The notes under the pieces are model-generated. The model saw nothing but the letters and a program-made list of their open reading frames with translations. It was not told the DNA's origin and ran no database searches. Both the position numbers and the translations under genes were made by a program. Shown here in pieces: positions 35,415 to 43,876 of a stretch of DNA of 50,668 bases. Origin of the DNA: Dehalococcoidia bacterium (GTDB taxonomy: Bacteria; Chloroflexota; Dehalococcoidia; Lucifugimonadales; UBA826); assembly GCA_029936675.1 (NCBI GenBank), contig JAPYSB010000001.1, positions 1-50,668 of the forward strand. Reading direction: 5' to 3'. Position 1 is the stretch's first letter; each line of letters starts with the position of its first letter.

Positions 35415-35498
35415 TAAATTCTCCCAATATTAAATGTTAAAAGTCTCTTACGGGAAACCAGTCTATATAGAGCACTTTCCTGATGATATTCAATCGGG

Positions 35499-35526
35499 AT
35501 TATAACAGTCGACTCAGGCGTGACAT
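35499..35526 (-). promoter_or_regulatory. Candidate fabF promoter
   Basis: On the minus strand TATAAT (35499-35504) is exact, and ATGTCA (35521-35526) matches four of six -35 positions with a 16-base spacer. It lies upstream of the fabF ATG at 35414, leaving an untranslated leader of roughly 75 bases. The weak -35 keeps confidence modest. Confidence 0.35.
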
Positions 35527-35536
35527 ATAGGTAAGC

Positions 35537-36031
35537 CTATCGAATTACGCTGGTTTCTGCCAAAAAAGAATCCCCTAAACACTTCAAGAATATTTTGTCA
35601 TCGTCTACTGTCAACAAAACAATTTCAGATCCTTCTGAATGGCATTTAATTGATATAACCGGTGAATAGCCTGAAGAGGTAGTGCTCAACTTAACTGAAA
35701 TACCCCTGAATTCATCCCAAACTAAAGTCCATAGGCAGTAAAAAGAACTAACCAAATCATCACTAGACATGAAAGGTTCAACACCTCTTACAGTCTCTAT
35801 ATCGTCCAGTTCATTTTCAGTTAGGAAATGCTTTTGTATATCATTCAAAGCTGAAAAAATTAATTGATCTTTGTCGGCCGCGTCGACCCAAAGCATGGCT
35901 ACACCCAATGCCAAACTATCTGAAATTTCCGGCACCCCACTTTTTTCCAAAAATATGGTTGCCTCAGGAAGGAGTTCCCGTATTGCTTTAAACCGAATTG
36001 TCCAGATATCTATATTTTTAATTTCTGTCAT
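35537..36031 (-). CDS. Uncharacterised 164-residue protein
   Basis: I do not recognise this protein. It is acidic and soluble, helical in its first 90 residues and apparently beta-rich afterwards (VISIKCHSEGSEIVLLTVDDDKIFLKCLGD). No catalytic motif stands out; there are three cysteines. A GAGG lies eight bases before the ATG, supporting translation. It is divergent from the methylthiotransferase gene and 122 bases upstream of fabF, so it may be a separate transcript. Confidence 0.6.
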   Translation of the reverse strand: MTEIKNIDIWTIRFKAIRELLPEATIFLEKSGVPEISDSLALGVAMLWVDAADKDQLIFSALNDIQKHFLTENELDDIETVRGVEPFMSSDDLVSSFYCLWTLVWDEFRGISVKLSTTSSGYSPVISIKCHSEGSEIVLLTVDDDKIFLKCLGDSFLAETSVIR

Positions 36032-36126
36032 ATGTGAGCCTCAAATAAAGCTACTAGAAGAAGCATATAATTGTTCAATTAACATTTCACTAACAATAAG
36101 TTTACTGGGGAGTCCAATAAAAACCC

Positions 36127-37419
36127 ATGCGTGTAGCCTTTGAAACCCATGGCTGTAAATTAAACCAAGCAGATACTCTTAAGCTTTCTGAGGAATTTCA
36201 TGAAGCTGGTTTTGAAATAGTTAAGGACGATCAACCATATGATGTATACGTTTTAAACTCATGCACAGTCACACACGTTGCTGACAGAAAAGGCAGAAAT
36301 TCAGCTCGATCAGCAAAAAAAAAGAACCCCAATTCCCTCATAGTATTCACTGGTTGTTATGCGGAGAGAGAACCACAAACTCTAATCTCCATACCAGATA
36401 TAGATCTCGTTATTGGAAATATAGGCAAAAAAGAAATTGTGGGTAAGGTGATTGAAGAATTAAGCCCCGAAGTCACAGTACCGGATTTCTCAACTTCCCA
36501 CCATGACATGAATTCATTTAGTACCAGAACCCGGGCCATGGTAAAAATTCAAGAAGGATGCAACCAAATTTGTGCCTATTGCATAGTCCCAAGGGTTAGA
36601 GGTCGAGAAAAAAGTGTCCCTGCCCAAAGTCTTATAACCCAGATAAATCACCTATCTGAATCCGGATTTAAAGAAGTAGTTCTTACAGGTACCCAGCTAG
36701 GAAGTTATGGGTTTGACCTAGATGGCACCTCTCTTAGGCATATGCTGGCCAGCATACTGGAAAACACAGATGTTCCACGTTTGAGGGTATCCTCGCTACA
36801 GCCACAGGAAATTGATAACGATTTACTCGATCTATGGGCAAACCCCCGGCTCTGCCAGCATTTCCATGTACCGCTTCAAAGCGGGAGCAATGGGATTCTA
36901 AAAACTATGCGGAGAAGGTACACCTCAGAAAGGTATGTTAGTTCGATTGATCGTATAAGATCCATTCTGCCAGATGCGTCGATAACTAGCGATGTTATTG
37001 TGGGTTTCCCTGGTGAAAGCGTCACAGATTTCCGTAAAACTGCTGAATTATGCATAGAGGTAGGTTTCTCTGACCTGCATGTTTTTAAATTCTCTGTGAG
37101 ACCAGGTACCTCCGCAGCGCATATGATCGACAACGTGGGCTCTCCTGCAAAACATGAGAGATCTCAAATACTTTTAGAAATAGCCGAAGCTAGTTTTAGA
37201 AAATATAGGGAATCGAATATTGGGAAACATGAACTTGTCCTCTGGGAAGAGCCCTCCAAGAGAGGTAAAAGGGGCCAATTTGCCACCTACACCGGACTAA
37301 CTAGTAATTACATAAAAGTAAAAACAGAATCATGTGGGAAAATGACCGGTGTCATCGAGAGAGTTAAACTTGGGATGAATCCGGGCGATGATCCCAAAGT
37401 GATGACAATTGTTCGTTAA
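36127..37419 (+). CDS. mtaB: tRNA threonylcarbamoyladenosine methylthiotransferase
   Basis: A 430-residue radical-SAM methylthiotransferase of the MiaB/MtaB family, adding a methylthio group to t6A37 of ANN-decoding tRNAs. The N-terminal domain holds the auxiliary-cluster cysteines C10, C46 and C77; the radical-SAM cluster is C145/C149/C152 (GCNQICAYC). The C-terminal part is a TRAM-like RNA-binding domain. The EETHGC-type N-terminus (FETHGCKLNQAD) is typical of MtaB rather than MiaB or RimO. Confidence 0.92.
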   Translation: MRVAFETHGCKLNQADTLKLSEEFHEAGFEIVKDDQPYDVYVLNSCTVTHVADRKGRNSARSAKKKNPNSLIVFTGCYAEREPQTLISIPDIDLVIGNIGKKEIVGKVIEELSPEVTVPDFSTSHHDMNSFSTRTRAMVKIQEGCNQICAYCIVPRVRGREKSVPAQSLITQINHLSESGFKEVVLTGTQLGSYGFDLDGTSLRHMLASILENTDVPRLRVSSLQPQEIDNDLLDLWANPRLCQHFHVPLQSGSNGILKTMRRRYTSERYVSSIDRIRSILPDASITSDVIVGFPGESVTDFRKTAELCIEVGFSDLHVFKFSVRPGTSAAHMIDNVGSPAKHERSQILLEIAEASFRKYRESNIGKHELVLWEEPSKRGKRGQFATYTGLTSNYIKVKTESCGKMTGVIERVKLGMNPGDDPKVMTIVR

Positions 37420-37457
37420 TACCTGAAATATTTGGAAATATCCTCCCAAAACAAGTC

Positions 37458-38747
37458 TCACTCCGACTTCATTATGTCAATAGCCTCCCCAAATGCGGCT
37501 AGAGTCCTTTCCACGTCTTTATCATCGTGCTCAGTTGAAAAATAGAATTTGGTAGTTCCCTTCAAAACACCGCATTCTAAAAGTAACTGATTGAATCTAG
37601 ATAACCTTTGAGAATCGGCCTTTAGCGTACTCCGATAGTCGTAAACTTCTTCGGCGGTGAAAAATACATCGAAAAGTACCGGTTCTCCAACAACTTTGCC
37701 AGGGATTTCTGAGTTATCTAAGATATTTTGAAGTCCCTCCATAACTTTCCGACCGGTATCGTAAATACCGTCGTAAATACCGTCTTGCTTAAGGATGTCT
37801 AAAGTTGCCAAACCTGCAGCACAGGCGACGGGGTTACCATTTAGGGTCCCAATTAGCGGCATAAACCCTTCTTTCCCCACTTTGTCCGAGTCAAAATGCG
37901 TCATGATCTCTTCCCGCCCTGCAATAGCTGTAAGCGGAAAGCCTCCACCAATTGCCTTTCCTAGGGTACAAATATCAGGTACAACCCCATAATAATCTTG
38001 AGCACCTCCATAGGAAAATCTAAATCCAGTCACCACTTCGTCAAAAATTAGAGGTATCTCATAATGACTAGTTATTTCCCTCAACCCTTCCAGAAAACCC
38101 TGTTTAGGTGGCAAAAGCCTTTGGAAAGGCTCGACAATAACCCCGGCGAGTTCATCGCTATACCGATCAATTATTGCTGATGTAGTCTCTAAATCATTAA
38201 AGGGAGCTATTAACATTTCTGATTGGAGGGACTTTGGGATCCCTGCAGTATCTGGCTCAGCCTGTGGAAAATCCAATAGTTTGGATGGTGACATGCTCAT
38301 CAGGGCATAGTCATTCATACCATGAAATCCACCTTCAAACTTCAGTATTTTGTCTTTTTTTGTGAAGGATCTTGCAACTCTCATGGCGTATAAGGTGGCT
38401 TCTGACCCTGTGCTGCAAAAACGTACTTTATCTGCGCATGGGACTGCTTTAACAATTTCTTCAGCTAATTCCACCGATTTCTCGTTAGTAGCAAAAAAGG
38501 TCGTCCCGCTATTCAACTGGCTTAGTACAGCCTCCATCACGGAAGAATTGGCATGACCGACAATCATGGGTCCAGATCCAAGAAGGTAATCTATATACTC
38601 ATTTCCGCTTTCATCCCATACGTGGCTTCCCTTACCTCTGTTTACTATGAGGTCGTAATTTAAATTACCTAGCGAACCTTGAGGCAAAACTTTCGCTGCT
38701 CGTTGCAAAATATCTTTTTCGCGATCTGTCTGGGTCCGATTTCCCAT
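37458..38747 (-). CDS. Class III aminotransferase, HemL-like
   Basis: A 429-residue PLP enzyme of the glutamate-1-semialdehyde aminomutase-like branch. STGSEATLYAMRVAR (about 112-126) binds phosphate, IFDEVVTGFRFSYGG carries the PLP-contacting Asp, and TLGKAIGGGFP contains the Schiff-base Lys. No heme genes are adjacent, so a catabolic amine or beta-amino acid transaminase is as likely as HemL. It contains an in-frame 12-base tandem duplication at 37760-37783 (DGIYDGIY), in a surface-like stretch. Confidence 0.9.
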   Translation of the reverse strand: MGNRTQTDREKDILQRAAKVLPQGSLGNLNYDLIVNRGKGSHVWDESGNEYIDYLLGSGPMIVGHANSSVMEAVLSQLNSGTTFFATNEKSVELAEEIVKAVPCADKVRFCSTGSEATLYAMRVARSFTKKDKILKFEGGFHGMNDYALMSMSPSKLLDFPQAEPDTAGIPKSLQSEMLIAPFNDLETTSAIIDRYSDELAGVIVEPFQRLLPPKQGFLEGLREITSHYEIPLIFDEVVTGFRFSYGGAQDYYGVVPDICTLGKAIGGGFPLTAIAGREEIMTHFDSDKVGKEGFMPLIGTLNGNPVACAAGLATLDILKQDGIYDGIYDTGRKVMEGLQNILDNSEIPGKVVGEPVLFDVFFTAEEVYDYRSTLKADSQRLSRFNQLLLECGVLKGTTKFYFSTEHDDKDVERTLAAFGEAIDIMKSE

Positions 38748-38795
38748 TTTGAATCCTTCTCTATCTAAACTATCGTTCTAAACTACGTTCAGGGG

Positions 38796-38804
38796 ATTAT
38801 ATCA
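38796..38804 (-). promoter_or_regulatory. Extended -10 promoter for the HemL-like gene
   Basis: On the minus strand the sequence reads TGATATAAT: an exact TATAAT at 38796-38801 preceded by the TGn extension. A run of ten T residues lies a short way upstream on that strand. It is placed about 50 bases before the ATG at 38747. No -35 box is needed for an extended -10 promoter, and none is clear. Confidence 0.45.
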
Positions 38805-38906
38805 ATCGACAATCAAAAAAAAACCCTCGCATAAGTACCGATCCAAAGAGTATTGATGATAGAGTGAGAAAAGGAAGCATATATTACTTGAGTAGGTGGA
38901 ATTAAG

Positions 38907-40400
38907 ATGGATATAAATTTTCAAAATGGGCATCCCCTTCAAATAGCTGGAGACTGCTTAGTTGTGGCCTTATTTGAGGAGGAAGAATTTACCTCGGGGG
39001 TATTGGAATCGGCAAACCAGGCCTTAGATGGCTCTCTAAAACAATTGTCTGATGAAGGTGAGCTTGTAGGAAAATCAGGAACATCTACTTTAATTCACAC
39101 CCTTGGCAAGGTAACCCCGAGGCGAATTTTATTCGCAGGCCTGGGTAAAAGGAATTCCGTGACAGAAAAGGTAATAAAAGATGTATTTAGTGCCGCAATC
39201 AGAAAAGCAAGAGAAATTGGATTAAATAAAATAGTTGTCGGCATCGATACCTTTTGTTTGGAGAATATAACCCCCCAGAGAGTATGCGAGCTAATCACAT
39301 TGGCGACCATAAATGGGCTTTACCGATATGAAGATCACATTTCAGAGAAATCAGAAAAGACTGTGAAGGAAGTTATCCTAAACACAGAAACCCCTGCAGA
39401 ATCTAGCGTAATTTCTTACGCTGCGATAGCAGACGCCATAAACCTGGCAAGAGACCTAGCGAACGCACCTGCCAATTTTATGACCCCAAGTATCTTAGCC
39501 GATATCGCGGAAAGAGAAGCTAAAGCAAATGGTATAGAGTTCGAACGTTTGGATGAGGATAGAATGAGGCAATTAGGCATGGGTTCCTTACTTGGAGTGG
39601 CTCAGGGGAGTAGCGAACCGGCCTATTTAATTATTCTAAAATATGTAGGGGATAAAGATAATGCAGATGACTCAATTGCCCTCATAGGAAAAGGGATAAC
39701 TTTCGATAGTGGTGGTCTCAGTCTTAAGCCGCCTGCTGGAATGATCACTATGAAAGGTGACATGGCAGGAGGGGCAGCGGTAATTGGAGCACTCATTGCA
39801 ATATCCAAATTAGCTCTGAATATAAACGTGTACGGAATTATTGCCGCTACTGAAAATATGCCAGGTGGAAGAGCTCAGCGTCCGGGAGATGTAGTGACTG
39901 CTATGAACGGAACCACCATTGAGGTGATAAATACTGACGCTGAAGGAAGATTGGTATTAGCTGACGCATTGTGCTACGCGAATCATTTGGGTGTAAACAA
40001 GATTGTGGATGTGGCCACTTTAACTGGGGCGATAAGGACAGCATTGGGAGACCAAATTATAGGTGCTTTTGGAAACAATGATGAATTCACTAAAAAGGTA
40101 ATAGAAGCAGGGGCTAAGGAAGGGGAAAGGTTATGGGAATTGCCGGCTGATGAATCCTTTTCTAAACATTTCAAAAGTGACGTGGCTGACATTAAGAATG
40201 TCGGTGGTGCAGCAGGGGGAGCCACTATCGGGGCAATGATTATCGGAATGTTTGCTGAAGATACCCCTTGGGTTCATCTTGATATAGCTGGTGTAAGTAG
40301 AACTAATTCAATTAGCGGTGATGATCCAAAAGGTGCAACAGGTACTCCTGTCAAAACTCTAATATCTTTATGCAAGTCCCTCTCAGAAAACCGACAATAA
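38907..40400 (+). CDS. pepA: Leucyl aminopeptidase (peptidase M17)
   Basis: A 497-residue cytosolic metallo-aminopeptidase removing N-terminal residues from peptides. The metal and active-site segments are ITFDSGGLSLKP, MKGDMAGGAAV, and the signature NTDAEGRLVLADAL. The N-terminal macro-like domain (1 to about 160) is complete. A GGTGG purine run precedes the ATG. It is divergent from the HemL-like gene and stands alone. Confidence 0.96.
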   Translation: MDINFQNGHPLQIAGDCLVVALFEEEEFTSGVLESANQALDGSLKQLSDEGELVGKSGTSTLIHTLGKVTPRRILFAGLGKRNSVTEKVIKDVFSAAIRKAREIGLNKIVVGIDTFCLENITPQRVCELITLATINGLYRYEDHISEKSEKTVKEVILNTETPAESSVISYAAIADAINLARDLANAPANFMTPSILADIAEREAKANGIEFERLDEDRMRQLGMGSLLGVAQGSSEPAYLIILKYVGDKDNADDSIALIGKGITFDSGGLSLKPPAGMITMKGDMAGGAAVIGALIAISKLALNINVYGIIAATENMPGGRAQRPGDVVTAMNGTTIEVINTDAEGRLVLADALCYANHLGVNKIVDVATLTGAIRTALGDQIIGAFGNNDEFTKKVIEAGAKEGERLWELPADESFSKHFKSDVADIKNVGGAAGGATIGAMIIGMFAEDTPWVHLDIAGVSRTNSISGDDPKGATGTPVKTLISLCKSLSENRQ

Positions 40401-40508
40401 CTAACCACGAACCTCATTAAAGTTGTAATGCTGGCGAGAGGTATGATAATGTCGGCTTTCCAAGCTGATATAGATTAAGAAAGAGATACCTTTGTTGAGA
40501 CCTCTGAT

Positions 40509-40808
40509 ATGGGACAAGACCGACTACCAAAGTGGACTTTCATAACCAACCATGGACTTGTATTGAGTTACATTTTCCACAACCCAACTAGTACGGCTAG
40601 AGGGATAGCCAACTATATTGGCGTGACAGAAAGAACTACGCATAAAATAATATCTGATCTGGAAGAGGCCGGTTATATTGGTAGACGTAAGATTGGTCGT
40701 AGGAATGTATACAGAGTGGACCCTCAATTGCCTCTTCGACATCACACAAAAACGGAAATAATGGTAGAAGATTTACTGGAATCTCTTTCCGCCCCAGCTA
40801 ACGTGTAA
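40509..40808 (+). CDS. Winged-helix transcriptional regulator, small
   Basis: A 99-residue protein consisting of one winged helix: STARGIANYIGVTERTTHKIISDLEEAGYI (about 27-56) is the helix-turn-helix and GRRKIGRRNVYRV the basic wing. It resembles small MarR/ArsR-like regulators found in actinobacteria and Chloroflexi. There is no effector domain. The neighbours are pepA upstream and tRNA-His downstream; its target is unknown. Shine-Dalgarno is weak. Confidence 0.82.
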   Translation: MGQDRLPKWTFITNHGLVLSYIFHNPTSTARGIANYIGVTERTTHKIISDLEEAGYIGRRKIGRRNVYRVDPQLPLRHHTKTEIMVEDLLESLSAPANV

Positions 40809-40873
40809 ACTAGGATTTTGGGTCTCACAAATTGACCCTTCTTCAAATGAGATGCTAGACTTTTCGCTGCTGT

Positions 40874-40951
40874 GGTGAGCGTGGCCAAGTCGGTTAAGGC
40901 GCCAGGTTGTGGCCCTGGAGATCGAGGGTTCGAATCCCTTCGCTCACCCCA
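40874..40951 (+). tRNA. tRNA-His (GTG)
   Basis: Complete cloverleaf. Acceptor stem 40875-40881 pairs with 40941-40947, with an extra G at 40874 opposite discriminator C 40948, the hallmark of tRNA-His. Anticodon stem 40902-40906 / 40914-40918 encloses a seven-base loop with anticodon GTG at 40909-40911. The T loop GGTTCGAAT is present and CCA is encoded at 40949-40951. Confidence 0.97.
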
Positions 40952-40972
40952 TCTTCATAATTACAAATATGA

Positions 40973-40991
40973 GCCTCAGTACGCCTGAGGC
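40973..40991 (+). other. Hairpin upstream of the MBL-fold gene
   Basis: A perfect seven-pair stem GCCTCAG / CTGAGGC with a TACGC loop lies 22 bases after tRNA-His and 14 bases before the TTG start at 41006. It may end the tRNA transcript or hinder ribosome access to the next gene; no uridine tract follows on the plus strand. Confidence 0.4.
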
Positions 40992-41005
40992 GGTTGGGAA
41001 CTTAA

Positions 41006-42157
41006 TTGAGTAAACACAATAGAATATCGAAGATTTTAAGAGAAGGTGAATCTAACGGTGATGGATGGTTGCTGGAACTCAGTTCTTCAACAGGAAGAAA
41101 AGTTTTCGCAGTAGCTGTCGCACAAAATAATCGCCGTAGTCGGACAGGGCCAACATGGTCCTACGTTTTTGAAAACGACGGATGGACTTCTATCGACTTA
41201 GGTACACCTGGATCCTATGAGGCGTTGAAAGATGGCTACTCTACCATCGGTGTAAATCCTTCTAATATAGAGAGGGTCATAATCAGCCACGGACATTCTG
41301 ATCACGATGGAACAGTGACTCAATTTCTGGACGACTCATCTGCAGAATTATGGGCCCATCAGTCATATGGACCACTAAAAGAATACATCCCATGGGAGAT
41401 TCATTACCGAAAAGGGTCAATTCTTCAAAGGGAAGTAGAGCGGATTGCTGAAGAAAAAATTCAGATAACTAATGAAAGTAATAACGATCGGAGAGACATT
41501 GATAAAAAATACTTCAAAGATCGCAAACAGACCCATGTATCAAAAGATTTGAAGGACGGGGACGTATTCTCAGACCTTAAAGTAATGAGTACACCCGGGC
41601 ACTCTCCAGACCAAATTTGCCTAGTCTTGGATGATTTTATATTTACAGGTGACCATATACTTCCTGAAATAACCCCTCACCCGACCAGTAAAATGGTTTT
41701 CAGAGATACAATATCTGAAAATCTCCCTGAATTTCTCAAAGATCCCTCAGGTTTGTACGGTTTGGGAACATACCTTAACTCTCTAGGTAGAGTTATTGAA
41801 CTTGGGGACTCTTACACAGTATTACCGGCGCACCGTCTTTATAATAAATCCAATTTCAACTGGCATGGAGTAGAAAGGGCAGGGGATATCCTAAAGCATC
41901 ATGAAAAAAGGTTAGACCAAATGCTCAAAAAGCTACAAGGCAAAACCTCTAATCTAGAAGAAACCACCAAAGGCATTTTTGAACGAAGTAAACTTCTGGG
42001 TTCAAATCTTTATGCAGCCATGTCTGAAATAGTTGCCCATCTCGAATTACTTGAGGACACAAAGGACATATCAATAGATGAGTCTGGGCAAATATCTATG
42101 CAGGGTGATGGAACCAACTACAAAAATTATATATCTAAACTCTTAGATCCTAAGTGA
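41006..42157 (+). CDS. MBL-fold metallohydrolase
   Basis: A 383-residue metallo-beta-lactamase-fold protein. The metal motif is complete: SHGHSDHDG gives H95, H97, D99 and H100, then TPGHSPDQ, TGDHIL and PAHRLY supply the later ligands. The C-terminal 100 residues are a helical extension. The group contains lactonases, glyoxalases and sulfatases; no substrate can be read. The start used is TTG at 41006, without a good ribosome binding site, and no in-frame ATG gives a full fold, so the exact N-terminus is uncertain. Confidence 0.88.
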   Translation: MSKHNRISKILREGESNGDGWLLELSSSTGRKVFAVAVAQNNRRSRTGPTWSYVFENDGWTSIDLGTPGSYEALKDGYSTIGVNPSNIERVIISHGHSDHDGTVTQFLDDSSAELWAHQSYGPLKEYIPWEIHYRKGSILQREVERIAEEKIQITNESNNDRRDIDKKYFKDRKQTHVSKDLKDGDVFSDLKVMSTPGHSPDQICLVLDDFIFTGDHILPEITPHPTSKMVFRDTISENLPEFLKDPSGLYGLGTYLNSLGRVIELGDSYTVLPAHRLYNKSNFNWHGVERAGDILKHHEKRLDQMLKKLQGKTSNLEETTKGIFERSKLLGSNLYAAMSEIVAHLELLEDTKDISIDESGQISMQGDGTNYKNYISKLLDPK

Positions 42158-42267
42158 TCAATATATATCTAAAGGTTAATGGCACTCATATACTCTAAAT
42201 ATATATCTATATATACCCTCAAACAAGGGATTGCTAATTGCTAAAAAAACGAGCAAACTCAGCTGAT

Positions 42268-42315
42268 TGCCAACAAGCCTTCAAGCCGTTTATAAAGGCT
42301 TTATATAGGTTGGCA
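42268..42315. repeat. Nested inverted repeat upstream of the first hydrolase gene
   Basis: Two perfect seven-pair stems are nested: TGCCAAC (42268-42274) with GTTGGCA (42309-42315), and inside it AAGCCTT (42275-42281) with AAGGCTT (42295-42301). A seven-base bulge lies on the 3' side and a 13-base loop tops it. It sits in the 221-base gap before the ATG at 42379, after a region of ATATATATC repeats. No uridine tract follows, so a simple terminator is unlikely. Confidence 0.5.
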
Positions 42316-42378
42316 GTCTTGTGATTATAAGCAAAACTTAACGATAATTTATTCTTAATAATATAACGGTGGCCAAAT

Positions 42379-43152
42379 ATGCCTTTCGCTAACAATAATG
42401 GGATCGAAATTCACTATCATACAAAAGGGCAAGGACCTCACATCGTACTACTGCACGGGTTTATGGGAGACATTGGATCATGGGAGAAATTGGGATATCC
42501 CGATACACTTGCACCAAATTACACTGTGGTGATAATTGACGCACGGGGGCACGGTAAAAGTGATAAACCTTATGACCCAACAGCATATCTTGATAAGACA
42601 ATTGCAACCGACGTTATAGCCGTCCTCGACGATATCAACGTAGAAAAATCCCACTATTTCGGATTCTCCATGGGGGGTAGGGTAGGATTCGAACTGGCTG
42701 CATACCATTCTGAAAGATTTCTTTCCTTTATTTTAGGAGCCCAAACACCTGGAAGCAGGAATGAACATGGAAATGAATCGGACAGAAAGAGAATTGCTCT
42801 CTTCGAAAAAGGTCCGGAGGCTCTAAAGCGAGTAATGTCTCGATCCAAGAAAGAGTATGAAAGCTACCTCGAACCTACATTAAATGGTGATCTTAAGGCC
42901 TATACTGCCAAAACCAAGGCTAATGCAATGAGAGAAGACATATCAGAGCATCTCGTCGGACTTACTGTACCTTGTCTAGTTTTTGCAGGTGAATCTGACT
43001 CACTTGCGCATGAATCAGCCAAGGAACACTCTGAAAAAATGCCGACAGCGCGTTTTGTCAGCTTACCTGGATTGAACCATATGGAGTCAATAGCAAGAAC
43101 GGATATGGTCACTCCAATGGTCACATCATTCTTGAACGAAGTTTCAATGTGA
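42379..43152 (+). CDS. Alpha/beta hydrolase (first copy)
   Basis: A 257-residue alpha/beta-hydrolase. Oxyanion region LLHGFMG (24-30), conserved DARGHGKSDKPYDP (54-67), nucleophile Ser97 in GFSMGG, and the C-terminal His in LNHMESI complete the pattern. It resembles 3-oxoadipate enol-lactonase or C-C bond hydrolases; substrate unknown. It is clearly a paralogue of the gene at 45081-45851 on the other strand, with Ser97 at the same number. Confidence 0.9.
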   Translation: MPFANNNGIEIHYHTKGQGPHIVLLHGFMGDIGSWEKLGYPDTLAPNYTVVIIDARGHGKSDKPYDPTAYLDKTIATDVIAVLDDINVEKSHYFGFSMGGRVGFELAAYHSERFLSFILGAQTPGSRNEHGNESDRKRIALFEKGPEALKRVMSRSKKEYESYLEPTLNGDLKAYTAKTKANAMREDISEHLVGLTVPCLVFAGESDSLAHESAKEHSEKMPTARFVSLPGLNHMESIARTDMVTPMVTSFLNEVSM

Positions 43153-43158
43153 GAGAAA

Positions 43159-43833
43159 TCACCTACCTTCAATGAATATATCAAGGCTAAACTCATCACT
43201 GTTTACCCAACCCATCATTTCAGATTCCCGCGCCGTAACCTTTTTTGCTTCGGCTATAACATGATTAACCAATTCCAGCGGGAAAACCACAACCCCGTTC
43301 ACATCGGCATGAACAACGTCTCCCACATTCACTAACACCCCACCGACTTCCACGGGCACATTTGTTTCGTCAAGACCGAAATTACCGTGAGCAGGCACTA
43401 GTCCAACTGAAAACATCTGAAAGCCCATATCATGTACAGTTTCAACATCTCGAACGCCTCCGTCGGTAACAAGCCCAATTGCCCCTACTTTTTTCGCTAC
43501 TGTAGCCATCCCATCTCCAAAGTGGCAGCCATGATGGGGTCTAGGCCCAATATCTTTAGCTACGATCACTACTGGTACAGGCATCGCGTCAATAGTTCTC
43601 AAACAATCATGCCAGCCTGATCTACTTTTCTCCTTACCAGTCGTTGTCGTGTTCAAAGTGGCAGTAACCGCCTGGCCTACCATGACACCAAGATCCGGAA
43701 ATTGGCACTTAATATCCCATCCCATAAAACCTTCTGTATTTAACCTGGACTCGTGTGTCTCAACTGCATTAGCTACAGTCGGGGTGTCAATAGCCCTTAA
43801 ATCGCTTATTTGTTCTTCTGTTAAATATTTCAA
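43159..43833 (-). CDS. RraA-family protein, aldolase-like
   Basis: RraA-fold protein, a family that includes 4-hydroxy-4-methyl-2-oxoglutarate aldolases and the RNase E inhibitor RraA. GDGMATVAKKVGAIGLVTDGG holds the family core and NVGDVVHADVNGVVVFP the second landmark. The frame extends to a GTG at 43890 overlapping the OYE gene, but a TTG at 43833 has AAAGGAG five bases upstream, so I take that as start (224 residues, MKYLTEEQ). It follows the OYE and hydrolase genes in one leftward unit, which favours a catabolic aldolase or decarboxylase role. Confidence 0.85.
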   Translation of the reverse strand: MKYLTEEQISDLRAIDTPTVANAVETHESRLNTEGFMGWDIKCQFPDLGVMVGQAVTATLNTTTTGKEKSRSGWHDCLRTIDAMPVPVVIVAKDIGPRPHHGCHFGDGMATVAKKVGAIGLVTDGGVRDVETVHDMGFQMFSVGLVPAHGNFGLDETNVPVEVGGVLVNVGDVVHADVNGVVVFPLELVNHVIAEAKKVTARESEMMGWVNSDEFSLDIFIEGR

Positions 43834-43876
43834 TTGGACTCCTTTATCAACGAGGGTGTTTATCCTAAATTTCCCT

